Assembly (NCBI GenBank): GCA_947623505.1 | Contig: CANQGT010000004.1 | Coordinates: 62,001-126,000 of the forward strand | Direction: 5' to 3' | DNA length: 64,000 bases | DNA from: an uncultured Clostridia bacterium | GTDB taxonomy: Bacteria > Bacillota > Clostridia > Oscillospirales > Acutalibacteraceae | Shown: positions 1-9,154 of the stretch, one piece after another | Layout of the letters: every line of letters begins with the position of its first letter | Numbering within the stretch: the stretch's first letter is position 1 | Position numbers and translations under genes: made by a program | The notes under the pieces: generated by a model | Databases searched by the model: none | What the model was told of the DNA's origin: nothing | The model's input: only the letters and a program-made list of their open reading frames with translations

Positions 1-397
1 AGATAAGCGGATCGTCAAGCTCGTCGCATTTATATGAAAACTCGATAGACGGGGCAACAAAATCCATACCCTCCTCAAGGCCGAGCCTTTTGCATATGGA
101 GCCTGCCGCGCGGTTGCGGATTATAACCTCAAGCGGAACTATGGAGACTTTTTTGACCGCCGTTTCACGATCGGAAAGCTCCTTTACAAAATGCGTGGGA
201 ATACCTTTCGATTCAAGAATACGCATAAGGTAGTTGGACATTTTGTTGTTCACAACGCCCTTGCCGACTATCGTGCCCTTTTTCTTTCCGTTGAACGCGG
301 TCGCATCGTCTTTATAATCGACGATAACGATTTCGGGGTCGTCCGTTGCCCAAACCTTTTTTGCCTTGCCCTCGTAAAGCTGCTGTGTTTTTGTCAT
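1..397 (-). CDS. purC: SAICAR synthetase (partial, 3' end outside window)
   Basis: Phosphoribosylaminoimidazole-succinocarboxamide synthase joins CAIR and aspartate with ATP in cytosolic purine synthesis. About 132 N-terminal residues are present and the gene runs off the left edge. The start MTKTQQLYEGKAKK has the family's YEGKAKKV motif, followed by DDATAFNGKKKGT and a central IIRNRAAGS segment. The ATG at 397 follows the ribosome site GGAGGATATAAAA. It is the last gene visible in a same-strand run with dapL, 27 nt downstream of it. Family assignment is strong; the full length cannot be seen. Confidence 0.93.
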   Translation of the reverse strand, partial: MTKTQQLYEGKAKKVWATDDPEIVIVDYKDDATAFNGKKKGTIVGKGVVNNKMSNYLMRILESKGIPTHFVKELSDRETAVKKVSIVPLEVIIRNRAAGSICKRLGLEEGMDFVAPSIEFSYKCDELDDPLI

Positions 398-424
398 TTT
401 TATATCCTCCTGAATTTTGTTTTA

Positions 425-1642
425 TTACTTCCTGCCGTAAACGGCCTTTATTCTTTCAACGGCTTCAATCGTTTTTTCGTAATTGCCGAAGCCCGTGAGC
501 CTGAGATAGCCCTCTCCGCTCGGACCGAAGCCGGAGCCGGGAGTGCCCACCACGCTGCATTTTTCAAGCAGATCGTCGAAAAATTCCCACGAGGTCATAC
601 CCTCGGGAACCGCGAGCCAAACGTAGGGAGAATTAACGCCGCCGTAGCATTTAAAGCCCGCCTCGGTGAGCCCGTCAAAAATGGTTTTCACATTCCTGCG
701 GTAATACTCTATCGTTTCCTTTGTCTGCCTTTTTCCCTCTTCGCTGTAAACCGCCTCGGCCGCGCGCTGCGTTATGTAGCTTACGCCGTTGAATTTTGTC
801 GCCTGCCTGCGCGCCCACATGGCGTTTAGGCTCGCTCCGTCGAAAACAAGCTCCTTCGGAACGACCGTATAGCCGCAGCGAACGCCCGTAAAGCCCGCCG
901 TCTTTGAAAACGAGCGGAACTCTATGGCGCACTTTTTCGCCCCGTCAATTTCATAAATCGACCTCGGCGAGCCGTCCGTTATAAACGCCTCGTAAGCCGA
1001 ATCGTAAAGTATTACGGAGCCGTTTTTCAGGGCGTAATCGACCCATTTTTCAAGCTCTTCCTTTGACGCCGCCGTGCCTATGGGATTATTCGGGAAACAA
1101 AGATATATAATATCGGCCTTTTCTTTCGGAAGATCGGGCATAAAGCCGTTTTCGGCCGTGCAAGGCATATATATGATATTTTCGTAAAGTCCGTCCGCGC
1201 CCTTGTCGCCGCTTCTGCCCGCCATTACGTTCGTATCAAGATAAACGGGATAAACGGGATCACAAATGGCAACCTTATTATCAACGCCGAAAATATCGCC
1301 GATATTGCCGCAATCGGATTTCGCGCCGTCAGAGAGGAAAATTTCGTCCGTGTTTATATCTATTCCCCTGTCGGCATAATCGTTTTTGCGAATCGCCTCA
1401 AGAATAAAATCATAGCCGTATTCGGGGGGATAGCCTTTGAAAGTGGCCTCTTTCGCCATATCGTCTACCGCCTTGTGCATCGCCTCTATAACGGCGGGCG
1501 CCAGCGGCCTTGTAACGTCTCCTATCGAAAGGCGTATGATCTCCTTATCGGGGTGAGCCTGCTGATATTCCCTCTGCTTTCTCGCGACCGTGGCGAAAAG
1601 ATACGAGCCCTCTACCTTTAAAAAATTATCGTTGATTTTCAT
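425..1642 (-). CDS. dapL: LL-diaminopimelate aminotransferase
   Basis: PLP-dependent class I/II aminotransferase that converts tetrahydrodipicolinate plus glutamate directly to LL-diaminopimelate, bypassing the acyl-blocked route to lysine and peptidoglycan. The 405 residues match the family's usual size. Visible features are the N-terminal [10 protein letters not shown] and [15 protein letters not shown] segments, [19 protein letters not shown], and the PLP-lysine region [17 protein letters not shown]. It lies 18 nt downstream of dapF, the next enzyme of the pathway, so the two are probably one transcript. Confidence 0.96.
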   Translation of the reverse strand: MKINDNFLKVEGSYLFATVARKQREYQQAHPDKEIIRLSIGDVTRPLAPAVIEAMHKAVDDMAKEATFKGYPPEYGYDFILEAIRKNDYADRGIDINTDEIFLSDGAKSDCGNIGDIFGVDNKVAICDPVYPVYLDTNVMAGRSGDKGADGLYENIIYMPCTAENGFMPDLPKEKADIIYLCFPNNPIGTAASKEELEKWVDYALKNGSVILYDSAYEAFITDGSPRSIYEIDGAKKCAIEFRSFSKTAGFTGVRCGYTVVPKELVFDGASLNAMWARRQATKFNGVSYITQRAAEAVYSEEGKRQTKETIEYYRRNVKTIFDGLTEAGFKCYGGVNSPYVWLAVPEGMTSWEFFDDLLEKCSVVGTPGSGFGPSGEGYLRLTGFGNYEKTIEAVERIKAVYGRK

Positions 1643-1660
1643 ATTTTGACCTCCTATGGA

Positions 1661-2500
1661 TTACAAATCTGTTTCTCCGCTGAAAACGGTCGTTGCGGGG
1701 CCCGTCATAAAGATGCTGCCCTCCTCGTTTCCGTTCCAGCTTATCTCAAGATCGCCTCCGCAAAGATGAACCGTTACCTCGTTGTCGGCAAGACCGTTTA
1801 TTACAGCCGCAGCAACAGAGGCGCAGGCGCCTGTGCCGCAGGCAAGAGTCTCGCCCGTGCCCCTTTCCCAAACTCGCATATCAAGATTTTTTCTATCTTT
1901 AATATTCACAAATTCGGTGTTTACCCTTTCGGGAAACGCGGGATGATGCTCAAACGCCGGGCCGATTTTTTCAAGCTCAAGCTCCGCGACGGGAATATCG
2001 GTAAAAATCACCGCGTGGGGATTGCCCATTGAAACGCAGGTCATCTTATATTCCTTGCCGTTTACGGTTATTTTTTCGTTTACTGCATTTTCCTTATCGC
2101 ACACAACGGGAATATCCTTTGCCTTAAAAACGGGCTTTCCCATATCGACACTCGCGGAAACCGCAACGCCATTTTCCACATTGATATCTATATATTTAAC
2201 GGCGCCCATTGAAACTACGGATATTCTTTTTTTATCCGTAAGACCGTTGTCGTAAACATATTTCGCGACGCAGCGTATTCCGTTGCCGCACATCTGGGCG
2301 CGCGAGCCGTCCGCGTTATACATCACCATTTCAAAATCCGCGATATCGGACGGTTTTATTATGATGAGGCCGTCCGCGCCGACGCCGAAATGGCGGTCGG
2401 AAACGGCAACGGCTGTTTTCGCCTCGTCCTCGATTTTTTCCTCAAAACCGTTTACATAGACGTAATCGTTTCCGCATCCGTGCATTTTTGTGAATTTCAT
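1661..2500 (-). CDS. dapF: Diaminopimelate epimerase
   Basis: Cofactor-independent epimerase interconverting LL- and meso-diaminopimelate for peptidoglycan and lysine. It has 279 residues, the normal length. The start MKFTKMHGCGNDYVYV is typical. The two catalytic cysteines are visible: the first in MCGNGIRC (about residue 71) and the second in ETLACGTGACAS (about residue 220). The gene lies between the ANTAR regulator (21 nt upstream) and dapL (18 nt downstream), giving a four-gene run with purC. Product of dapL is its substrate. Confidence 0.97.
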   Translation of the reverse strand: MKFTKMHGCGNDYVYVNGFEEKIEDEAKTAVAVSDRHFGVGADGLIIIKPSDIADFEMVMYNADGSRAQMCGNGIRCVAKYVYDNGLTDKKRISVVSMGAVKYIDINVENGVAVSASVDMGKPVFKAKDIPVVCDKENAVNEKITVNGKEYKMTCVSMGNPHAVIFTDIPVAELELEKIGPAFEHHPAFPERVNTEFVNIKDRKNLDMRVWERGTGETLACGTGACASVAAAVINGLADNEVTVHLCGGDLEISWNGNEEGSIFMTGPATTVFSGETDL

Positions 2501-2521
2501 AATACCATCTCCGAAAACAGG

Positions 2522-3037
2522 CTACGCAAGCCTCTCAAGTATATCCATCGCCGTGCGAACGATTTTTTTGCCGCTTTTCATACTTTCCCGCTGCAGATAT
2601 TTATGCGCCTGCGTCTCGCTCATTCCCATAAGGCTCATAAGCGCCTGCTTGGCTTTTGAAATGTATTCGTCATCATCGCCGCCGCGCTTCGTAAAGCCCG
2701 ATTTGCTTGAAACGAGCAAGCCTATCGTCTGCAAAAAAACATTTGAATCAATGGGCAGCGGGAGCGTTATCATATTGCCCATATACTGCTCCGTGCCGTT
2801 TTTTGAAAGCGCAACAACGTCGAAATCGACGGGCAGGGAATTTGCCAGCTCAGCGGAGGACATATCGCGCATTACAAACGGGCACACGATTATGCCCTGC
2901 TTTTTTGTCTGCGAAATTTTGAGCGCCGATGTGCCGAGCGCGCAGATGTGGGAAACGTGAAATCCGCCGCGTTCGATAAGCGCGCGTATCGACATTGCCG
3001 TTTCCCTTACGGGATAAACTACGATAACATCCTTCAC
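2522..3037 (-). CDS. ANTAR-domain RNA-binding response regulator (antiterminator)
   Basis: A 171-residue regulator with an N-terminal receiver-like half (VIVVYPVRETAMSIRALIERG) and a C-terminal ANTAR helix bundle (ISKAKQALMSLMGMSETQAHKYLQ, then the conserved R.AMDILE tail). ANTAR domains bind pairs of hexaloop RNA hairpins and prevent terminator formation. I chose the GTG at 3037 because AAAGAGGAGGA lies just upstream; the ATG at 3088 has no ribosome site. A classic phospho-acceptor Asp is not clear in the receiver half, so the signal may not be phosphorylation. It heads the run dapF-dapL-purC. A candidate target hairpin sits before amt at 56658-56713. In Clostridia such regulators act on nitrogen genes; the link here is inference. 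Confidence 0.85.
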   Translation of the reverse strand: MKDVIVVYPVRETAMSIRALIERGGFHVSHICALGTSALKISQTKKQGIIVCPFVMRDMSSAELANSLPVDFDVVALSKNGTEQYMGNMITLPLPIDSNVFLQTIGLLVSSKSGFTKRGGDDDEYISKAKQALMSLMGMSETQAHKYLQRESMKSGKKIVRTAMDILERLA

Positions 3038-3122
3038 CGCGCTCTCCTCCTCTTTAATAGATAATATTATGCCATAAATATTTGGCAACAGTCAATAGAC
3101 AAATGATTTATTTCTTATTTTA

Positions 3123-3159
3123 GGCATTTTACGCATAGTTTTGGGCATTTTACGCATAG
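3123..3159. repeat. Two direct repeats of 16 bp, 21 bp apart
   Basis: GGCATTTTACGCATAG occurs at 3123-3138 and again at 3144-3159. The 21-bp period places both copies on the same DNA face (two helical turns). They lie in the 363-bp divergent region between the ANTAR gene and the glycogen operon. A second repeated word, ATTGCACAA, occurs at 3190-3198 and 3233-3241. The layout suggests an operator, but the regulator is unknown. The rest of this AT-rich gap holds the glg promoter and no gene. Confidence 0.55.
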
Positions 3160-3280
3160 CGATGGCTTTGAAAAATTCCTTTAATTTACATTGCACAAAT
3201 TTTAATGCGATTTTTACAACATATTGCACAATTATAAGAAAATTTGAAAATATAATTTAAACAATTTAGACAAAAAAGCC

Positions 3281-3309
3281 TTGAATAACACATTGCGGAA
3301 TGTTATAAT
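3281..3309 (+). promoter_or_regulatory. Sigma-A-type promoter of the glycogen operon
   Basis: TTGAAT (3281-3286) and TATAAT (3304-3309) are separated by exactly 17 bp and point towards glgB, about 90 nt upstream of its start codon. The leader then contains a GC-rich stretch and a ribosome site AAAAGGAG. Confidence 0.75.
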
Positions 3310-3400
3310 CATTTTATAAATCAGCAAAATATCGGCGGCGGCGCCGTCGGCTCGCTTCCCTTAGGGAAAACGGAAAAGAGGAGAAAAAGGAGCTGTGTAA

Positions 3401-5284
3401 ATGGCTGAAATCAAAGAAGAATATCAATTTCCGATTTATCTGTTCAAAAAAGGAGAAAACTATAAGGCATATGAATTTTTCGGAGCACATAGACTGAAAG
3501 AGGACATGTTTGCCTTTCGCGTTTGGGCTCCGAACGCGCGGGCGGTTTCTCTTGCCGGCGATTTCAACGGCTGGAACGAGGAGGCAAATTATCTTTTGCC
3601 GATAGCTCCCGGCATATGGGAATGTATTATAAGCGGCGTAAAAATATACGACTGCTATAAATATATGATACGCACAAAGGACGGCAGAACCCTCGCGAAA
3701 TGCGATCCTTACGGATTTCACAGCGAAACGCGCCCCGCGAACGCGACCAAGGTTTATGAAATAGACGGCTATAAATGGCACGATGACGAGTGGAAAGCCG
3801 CCAATTTAAATGGAAATATTTTGGAAAAGCCCGTAAATATATATGAGATACATTTCGGCTCGTGGAAAAGGCATGAGGACGGCAATTTTCTCTCCTACCG
3901 CGATATGGCGGAGCAGCTTGTGCCATATGTCAAGGATATGGGCTACACGCACATTGAGATGATGCCTGTTATGGAATACCCCTTTGACGGCTCGTGGGGC
4001 TATCAGGTAACGGGCTATTTCGCCCCGACCTCGCGATACGGCACGCCGAAAGATCTTATGTATTTTGTGGACAAATGCCACCAAGCCGGAATAGGCGTTA
4101 TTTTGGACTGGGTTCCCGCGCATTTCCCCAAGGACGCTCACGGCCTTTATGAATTTGACGGTATGCCCCTTTACGAATATTCGGATATGAGAAAGGGAGA
4201 GCACAAGGAATGGGGCACAAGGGTTTTCGACTACGGCAGAAACGAAGTTAAGAGCTTTCTTATGTCCTCCGCCATGTACTGGGTGGAAAAATACCATTTC
4301 GACGGCCTGCGCGTTGACGCCGTCGCCTCAATGCTCTATCTTGATTACGGAAGAAAAGACGGCGAATGGGCGCCGAACCGCTACGGCGGCAAAGAGCACC
4401 TTGAGGCGGTGGAATTTCTAAAGTCGCTCAACAGCGCCATGTTTAGGGAGCACCCGTCGGTTATGATGATAGCGGAGGAATCCACCGCGTGGCCTATGAT
4501 TACAATGCCGCCGGATGTAGGCGGGCTCGGTTTCAATTTCAAGTGGAATATGGGCTGGATGAACGATATGCTGCGCTATATTTCGCTTGATCCCGTTTTC
4601 AGGAAGGGCAATCACAACTGCATAACCTTCAGCTTTTTCTATGCCTTTTCGGAAAACTTCATTCTTCCCATAAGCCACGACGAAGTGGTTCACGGAAAAT
4701 GCAGCCTGCTCGAAAAAATGCCCGGCGATTACGATATGAAATTCGATTCAATGCGGCTTTTCCTCTCTTATATGGCGGCTCACCCCGGAAAAAAACTGCT
4801 GTTTATGGGGCAGGAGTTCGGGCAGTTCAAAGAATGGGCATATGAAGAAGGGCTCGATTGGCTGCTGCTCGACTTTGAAAAGCATAAAAAGCTTCAACGC
4901 TTTTCAAAAGAGCTTAATCATTTTTATCTCGAGCACCCGGAGCTCTGGGAGATCGACTACAGCTGGGAGGGCTTCAGTTGGATCTCAGGCGACGATAAAG
5001 ACAATTCGACCATTGCGTTTCGCAGAATCGGAAAAAGCGGGGACGAGATCATCGCTATGTTTAATTTCACCCCCGTTTCCCACGGCGAATACCGCATAGG
5101 CGTTCCCGAAAAAGGCACTTACAAGATTATTTTTGACAGCGCCCTTTCAAAATACGGCGGCGGCAAGCCGAGGCTTTCGGGCACATATAAAACATCATCG
5201 GCAAAACCCATGCACGGCTTCGCGCAGAGCATCGGAGTAAAGCTGGGCGGATTAAACGCCGTGTTTCTTAAAAAAATCAGGTAA
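3401..5284 (+). CDS. glgB: 1,4-alpha-glucan branching enzyme (GH13)
   Basis: Introduces alpha-1,6 branches into glycogen. The 627 residues show an N-terminal CBM48-like sandwich (FRVWAPNARAVSLAGDFNGW, about residues 45-65), then the GH13 barrel. Catalytic motifs are visible: DWVPAHFP, GLRVDAVASMLY with the nucleophile Asp (about residue 305), IAEEST with the acid/base Glu (about 352) and PISHDEVVHGK. The C-terminal beta domain ends with LNAVFLKK. It is the first of four glycogen genes, with glgC starting 12 nt after its stop. The AAGGAG ribosome site supports the start. Confidence 0.96.
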   Translation: MAEIKEEYQFPIYLFKKGENYKAYEFFGAHRLKEDMFAFRVWAPNARAVSLAGDFNGWNEEANYLLPIAPGIWECIISGVKIYDCYKYMIRTKDGRTLAKCDPYGFHSETRPANATKVYEIDGYKWHDDEWKAANLNGNILEKPVNIYEIHFGSWKRHEDGNFLSYRDMAEQLVPYVKDMGYTHIEMMPVMEYPFDGSWGYQVTGYFAPTSRYGTPKDLMYFVDKCHQAGIGVILDWVPAHFPKDAHGLYEFDGMPLYEYSDMRKGEHKEWGTRVFDYGRNEVKSFLMSSAMYWVEKYHFDGLRVDAVASMLYLDYGRKDGEWAPNRYGGKEHLEAVEFLKSLNSAMFREHPSVMMIAEESTAWPMITMPPDVGGLGFNFKWNMGWMNDMLRYISLDPVFRKGNHNCITFSFFYAFSENFILPISHDEVVHGKCSLLEKMPGDYDMKFDSMRLFLSYMAAHPGKKLLFMGQEFGQFKEWAYEEGLDWLLLDFEKHKKLQRFSKELNHFYLEHPELWEIDYSWEGFSWISGDDKDNSTIAFRRIGKSGDEIIAMFNFTPVSHGEYRIGVPEKGTYKIIFDSALSKYGGGKPRLSGTYKTSSAKPMHGFAQSIGVKLGGLNAVFLKKIR

Positions 5285-5296
5285 GGAGGAATAAAA

Positions 5297-6505
5297 ATGG
5301 CGCATAAATCAAACGTTGTGGCAATGCTGCTCGCGGGCGGTCAGGGAAGCCGTCTCGGAGTTCTCACCAAAAACATCGCAAAGCCCGCCGTTCCCTACGG
5401 AGGAAACTACAGAATAATAGATTTCCCCCTTTCAAACTGCGTAAACAGCGGTATTTACACCGTCGGCGTTCTTACGCAGTATCAGCCGCTTGAATTGAAC
5501 GACTATCTCGGAAACGGCCAGCCGTGGGATCTTGACAGGATAAACGGCGGGGTCCACGTTCTTTCGCCCTACGAGGCGATAGGAGGGGCGGAATGGTACA
5601 AGGGCACCGCGAACGCCATCTATCAAAACATAAATTTCATTCAGAAATACGATCCCGAATACGTTGTTATTCTTTCGGGCGATCATATTTACAAGATGAA
5701 TTATGCGAAAATGATAGATTTTCACAAGAAAAACGACGCGGCCTGCACGATAGCCGTGCTTGAGGTGCCGTGGGAGGAGGCGCCGAGATTCGGCATTCTT
5801 GCCACGGACGAAAACGACAAAATATACGAATTTGCCGAAAAGCCAGCGAAACCGAAATCAAACAAGGCCTCCATGGGCGTTTATGTTTTCGGCTGGAGCA
5901 AGCTGAAACAGTATCTTATTCAGGATGAGGAGACGGAGGGCTCGTCAAACGATTTCGGAAAGAATATAATTCCGACGATGCTTGATTCGGGCGAAAGAAT
6001 GTTCGCTTTCCCGTTTAAGGGCTACTGGAAAGACGTTGGCACCATAGATTCGCTTTGGGAAGCCAATCTCGATATTATCAATCCTAATGTTGACCTTGAT
6101 TTGAGCGATAAGAGCTGGAGGATATACAGCCGCAATCCGAGCGCGCCGCCTCATTATATAGGTAAAAACGCCAAGGTCGAAGGCTCCTCGGTTTCAGAGG
6201 GGTGCGAAATCGAGGGCAGCGTTGAATACAGCGTTATATCAAGCAACGTTGCGATAGAAGAGGACGCCGACGTAAGATACAGCGTTATAATGCCGGGAGC
6301 CACGGTGAAAAAGGGCGCCAAGGTCTATTATTCGATAATCGCCGAAAACGCCGTGATAGGCGAAAACGCGCAAATCGGCGAGATACCCGAGCAGCTTGAA
6401 AATCCCGAGAACTGGGGAATAGCCGTAGTCGGCTCCGATGCGGTTGTTACGCCGGGCAAATTTGTCGAGCCGGGCGTAATGATAAAATCCAAGGAGGAGG
6501 TTTAA
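5297..6505 (+). CDS. glgC: Glucose-1-phosphate adenylyltransferase, catalytic subunit
   Basis: Makes ADP-glucose from glucose-1-phosphate and ATP, the committed step of glycogen synthesis. The 402 residues carry the nucleotide site [14 protein letters not shown], the substrate loop AKPAVPYGG, the SGDHIYKM metal motif and FAEKPAKPK, followed by a left-handed beta-helix with hexapeptide repeats from about residue 290. The intact GGQGSRL contrasts with GlgD next door and marks this as the active subunit. Ribosome site AAGGAGGAAT. Confidence 0.96.
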   Translation: MAHKSNVVAMLLAGGQGSRLGVLTKNIAKPAVPYGGNYRIIDFPLSNCVNSGIYTVGVLTQYQPLELNDYLGNGQPWDLDRINGGVHVLSPYEAIGGAEWYKGTANAIYQNINFIQKYDPEYVVILSGDHIYKMNYAKMIDFHKKNDAACTIAVLEVPWEEAPRFGILATDENDKIYEFAEKPAKPKSNKASMGVYVFGWSKLKQYLIQDEETEGSSNDFGKNIIPTMLDSGERMFAFPFKGYWKDVGTIDSLWEANLDIINPNVDLDLSDKSWRIYSRNPSAPPHYIGKNAKVEGSSVSEGCEIEGSVEYSVISSNVAIEEDADVRYSVIMPGATVKKGAKVYYSIIAENAVIGENAQIGEIPEQLENPENWGIAVVGSDAVVTPGKFVEPGVMIKSKEEV

Positions 6506-6509
6506 GCTG

Positions 6510-7634
6510 ATGAACGGAAATAAAGTTATAGGAATGATTTTCGCGAATGTTCACGAGGAGGCGCTCGACGGCCTGACGGCTATGAGAACTATGGGCTCCG
6601 TTCCGTTTTGCTCAAGATACAGGCTTATCGACTTTCCGCTTTCAAATATGGTAAACGGCGGCATCACGAAAATCGGCGTGATAACAAACGCCAATTTCCA
6701 ATCGCTTATGGACCACGTGGGCACGGGCAAGCCGTGGGATCTCAGCAGAAAAACGGACGGGCTGTTTATACTTCCGCCGTTCAACGTGGGCTCGGCGGCG
6801 ATATGGGGCAACAGGATAGACGCAATTTACGGCAACAAGGGCTTTCTTGAGCAGAGCAAGCAGACATATGTTGTGCTCAGCGACTGCAACAACGTTCTTT
6901 CGCTCGATTACGAAGCGCTTTTCGAGGCTCACGAAAAATCGGGAGCGGACATCACCATAGTGGGAGTAAAAGCGTCCATGCCGGAGGGAATAGGCTCCAT
7001 ACTCTGCTTTGACAGGGTGGAAGAAGACGGCCGTATTTCGGAAATGAGCCTTGACAGGAACGATGGCGGAGATATTTTCCACAGCGTCAATATTATTCTG
7101 ATGAAGAAATATCTGCTTGAATCGCTCATCACGACGGCTCATTCAAAAAACGAAATCTCTTTCCAAAGAAACATCATAATGGCGAATATCAACGATCTTA
7201 AGATCTGCGCGTTCGACGCGACCGACAGCTTTGTCGGCACTCTTTCGTCGATTCAGGCGTATTACAACGTTTCAATGAGTTTGCTTGAGCGTGAAAACAG
7301 ACGCAGGCTGTTTTCGCCCGGAAGGCAGATATACACTAAGGAAAGAGACGATATGCCGTCCATTTACGGCCTTGAATCAAATCTTACGAATTCGCTTGCC
7401 GCCGACGGCTGCATAATAGACGGAACCGTTGAAAATTCCATAATTTTCAAGGGTGTAAAGATAGGCAAGGGAGCCGTAATAAAAAATTCAATACTTATGC
7501 AGGATACCGTTATAGGCGAAAACGCAAAGCTGAACTGCGTTATAGCGGATAAAAACGTAAACATCAAATCGGGCGTTGAGCTTTCCGGCGCGCCCACCTT
7601 CCCCGTATCCCTTTCAAAGGGCACGAGGATCTGA
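6510..7634 (+). CDS. glgD: Glucose-1-phosphate adenylyltransferase subunit GlgD
   Basis: GlgC paralogue of 374 residues, known in Firmicutes as the modulatory subunit of the GlgC-GlgD complex. The nucleotide loop has degenerated: where GlgC has AGGQGSRL this protein has ANVHEEALDGL near residue 12, lacking the glycine-rich Arg motif, and the metal motif SGDH reads SDCN. The C-terminal beta-helix is retained. It starts 4 nt after glgC, consistent with coupled translation. Confidence 0.93.
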   Translation: MNGNKVIGMIFANVHEEALDGLTAMRTMGSVPFCSRYRLIDFPLSNMVNGGITKIGVITNANFQSLMDHVGTGKPWDLSRKTDGLFILPPFNVGSAAIWGNRIDAIYGNKGFLEQSKQTYVVLSDCNNVLSLDYEALFEAHEKSGADITIVGVKASMPEGIGSILCFDRVEEDGRISEMSLDRNDGGDIFHSVNIILMKKYLLESLITTAHSKNEISFQRNIIMANINDLKICAFDATDSFVGTLSSIQAYYNVSMSLLERENRRRLFSPGRQIYTKERDDMPSIYGLESNLTNSLAADGCIIDGTVENSIIFKGVKIGKGAVIKNSILMQDTVIGENAKLNCVIADKNVNIKSGVELSGAPTFPVSLSKGTRI

Positions 7635-7645
7635 CGGAGGTAAAA

Positions 7646-9067
7646 ATGAAAGTACTTTATGTTGCGTCCGAAGCCAATCCGTGGATGGCCTCGGGAGGTC
7701 TTGGGGATGTGGCCGGCTCACTTCCCATTGCGCTTCGTAAGCGCCTTGTGGGCTGCCGTGTTGTCATGCCCCTTTACGAATCCATAAAACCGGAATACAA
7801 GGAAAAGATGCGTTTCTTAACATCAATATCCGTGCCCGTAAGCTGGCGCAGGCAATACTGCGGCATTTTTGAAGCTAAGCTCAACGGCGTTGTATTCTAT
7901 TTTCTTGACAACCAGTATTATTTCAAAAGAGACGGCATTTACGGTCATTACGACGACGCGGAGCGTTTCGCATTTTTCGCGAGAGCCGCGCTTGAAATAA
8001 TTCCCGCCATAGGCTGGAAACCGGATATTATCCATTGCAACGACTGGCAGAGCGCCCTCACGCCGCTTTATTACAGCTGCTATTATGCCAATCAATACGG
8101 CTTTGAAAACATAAAAACGGTGTTCACGATTCACAATATTCAGTATCAGGGGAAATACGGCAACGAGCTTCTTGAGGACGTTTTGGGCATAGCGCCCGAG
8201 CATTACAGCCTTATTCAGTACGACGGCCTTGTAAATTTCCTGAAGGCGGGAATAGAATGCGCCAACAAAGTGACCACGGTTTCGCCGAGCTACGCCAAGG
8301 AAATACTCGATCCGTGGTATTCCTACGGCCTTGATCCTATTCTAAACCAGAGAAGCTGGAAGCTTTGCGGAATACTGAACGGTATTGATACCGAAAGCTA
8401 TAACCCCGAAACGGATCCCGCATTGTGGAAAAATTACTGCGCCGCGGATTTTTCGGGTAAGGCCGAAAACAAGGAAAATCTGCAAAAATCAATGGGCTTG
8501 ACCGTTGACCCGAACGTGCCCTTGATAGGCATAGTTACACGCCTTGTAGGCCACAAGGGCGTTGACCTTATGAAAGAGGTGCTTGAAAAGAGCCTTTGGG
8601 AAAGAAACGTTCAGTACATCGTCCTCGGTTCGGGCGAATGGCAGTATGAAAGCTTTTTCCGCGAACTGCACGATAAGTATCCTGATAAGGTGGGGCTTCG
8701 CCTCGGATTCGTGCCGGATCTCGCGAGAAAAATTTACGCGGGAGCGGATCTTTTCCTGATGCCGAGCAAAAGCGAGCCCTGCGGTCTTTCTCAAATGGTG
8801 GCTCTGCGTTACGGAACGGTTCCGATAGTCCGCGAGACGGGCGGCCTGAAGGATTCCATTACGGACAGCGGCGACGGCGAGGGCAACGGATTTACGTTTA
8901 AGACCTACGACGCTTACGATATGCTCGGCGCCATTTACAGAGGCGTTGAGGCGTTCGGCAGCAAGGAATATTGGAAAACGCTTGTTGAGCGCGCGCTGAA
9001 CTGCGATATGAGCTGGGGAAAATCGGCCAACGAATACATAAAGATGTATAAATCGCTATTAAAATAA
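7646..9067 (+). CDS. glgA: Glycogen synthase (GT5)
   Basis: ADP-glucose-dependent glucosyltransferase that extends alpha-1,4-glucan chains. It has 473 residues in a GT-B fold. The N-terminal motif is ASGGLGDVAGSLP (usually KTGGL, so the Lys is replaced), followed by FTIHNIQYQGKY, TVSPSYAKEI, GILNGID and the C-terminal acceptor region MPSKSEPCGLSQM with the catalytic Glu. It begins 11 nt after glgD and ends the operon, just before a strong terminator. Confidence 0.95.
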   Translation: MKVLYVASEANPWMASGGLGDVAGSLPIALRKRLVGCRVVMPLYESIKPEYKEKMRFLTSISVPVSWRRQYCGIFEAKLNGVVFYFLDNQYYFKRDGIYGHYDDAERFAFFARAALEIIPAIGWKPDIIHCNDWQSALTPLYYSCYYANQYGFENIKTVFTIHNIQYQGKYGNELLEDVLGIAPEHYSLIQYDGLVNFLKAGIECANKVTTVSPSYAKEILDPWYSYGLDPILNQRSWKLCGILNGIDTESYNPETDPALWKNYCAADFSGKAENKENLQKSMGLTVDPNVPLIGIVTRLVGHKGVDLMKEVLEKSLWERNVQYIVLGSGEWQYESFFRELHDKYPDKVGLRLGFVPDLARKIYAGADLFLMPSKSEPCGLSQMVALRYGTVPIVRETGGLKDSITDSGDGEGNGFTFKTYDAYDMLGAIYRGVEAFGSKEYWKTLVERALNCDMSWGKSANEYIKMYKSLLK

Positions 9068-9088
9068 ATATTTTGCGGTATTCAAGTC

Positions 9089-9127
9089 AAAAGGCAGGCG
9101 AAAGCATTGATTTTCGGCCTGCCTTTT
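9089..9127 (+). terminator. Intrinsic terminator after glgA
   Basis: AAAAGGCAGGC (9089-9099) pairs perfectly with GCCTGCCTTTT (9117-9127), an 11-bp stem ending in T residues. It closes the glycogen operon and also argues against any start codon inside it for the next gene. Confidence 0.85.
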
Positions 9128-9154
9128 GATATTATCGAAATGCGGGTGATAATT

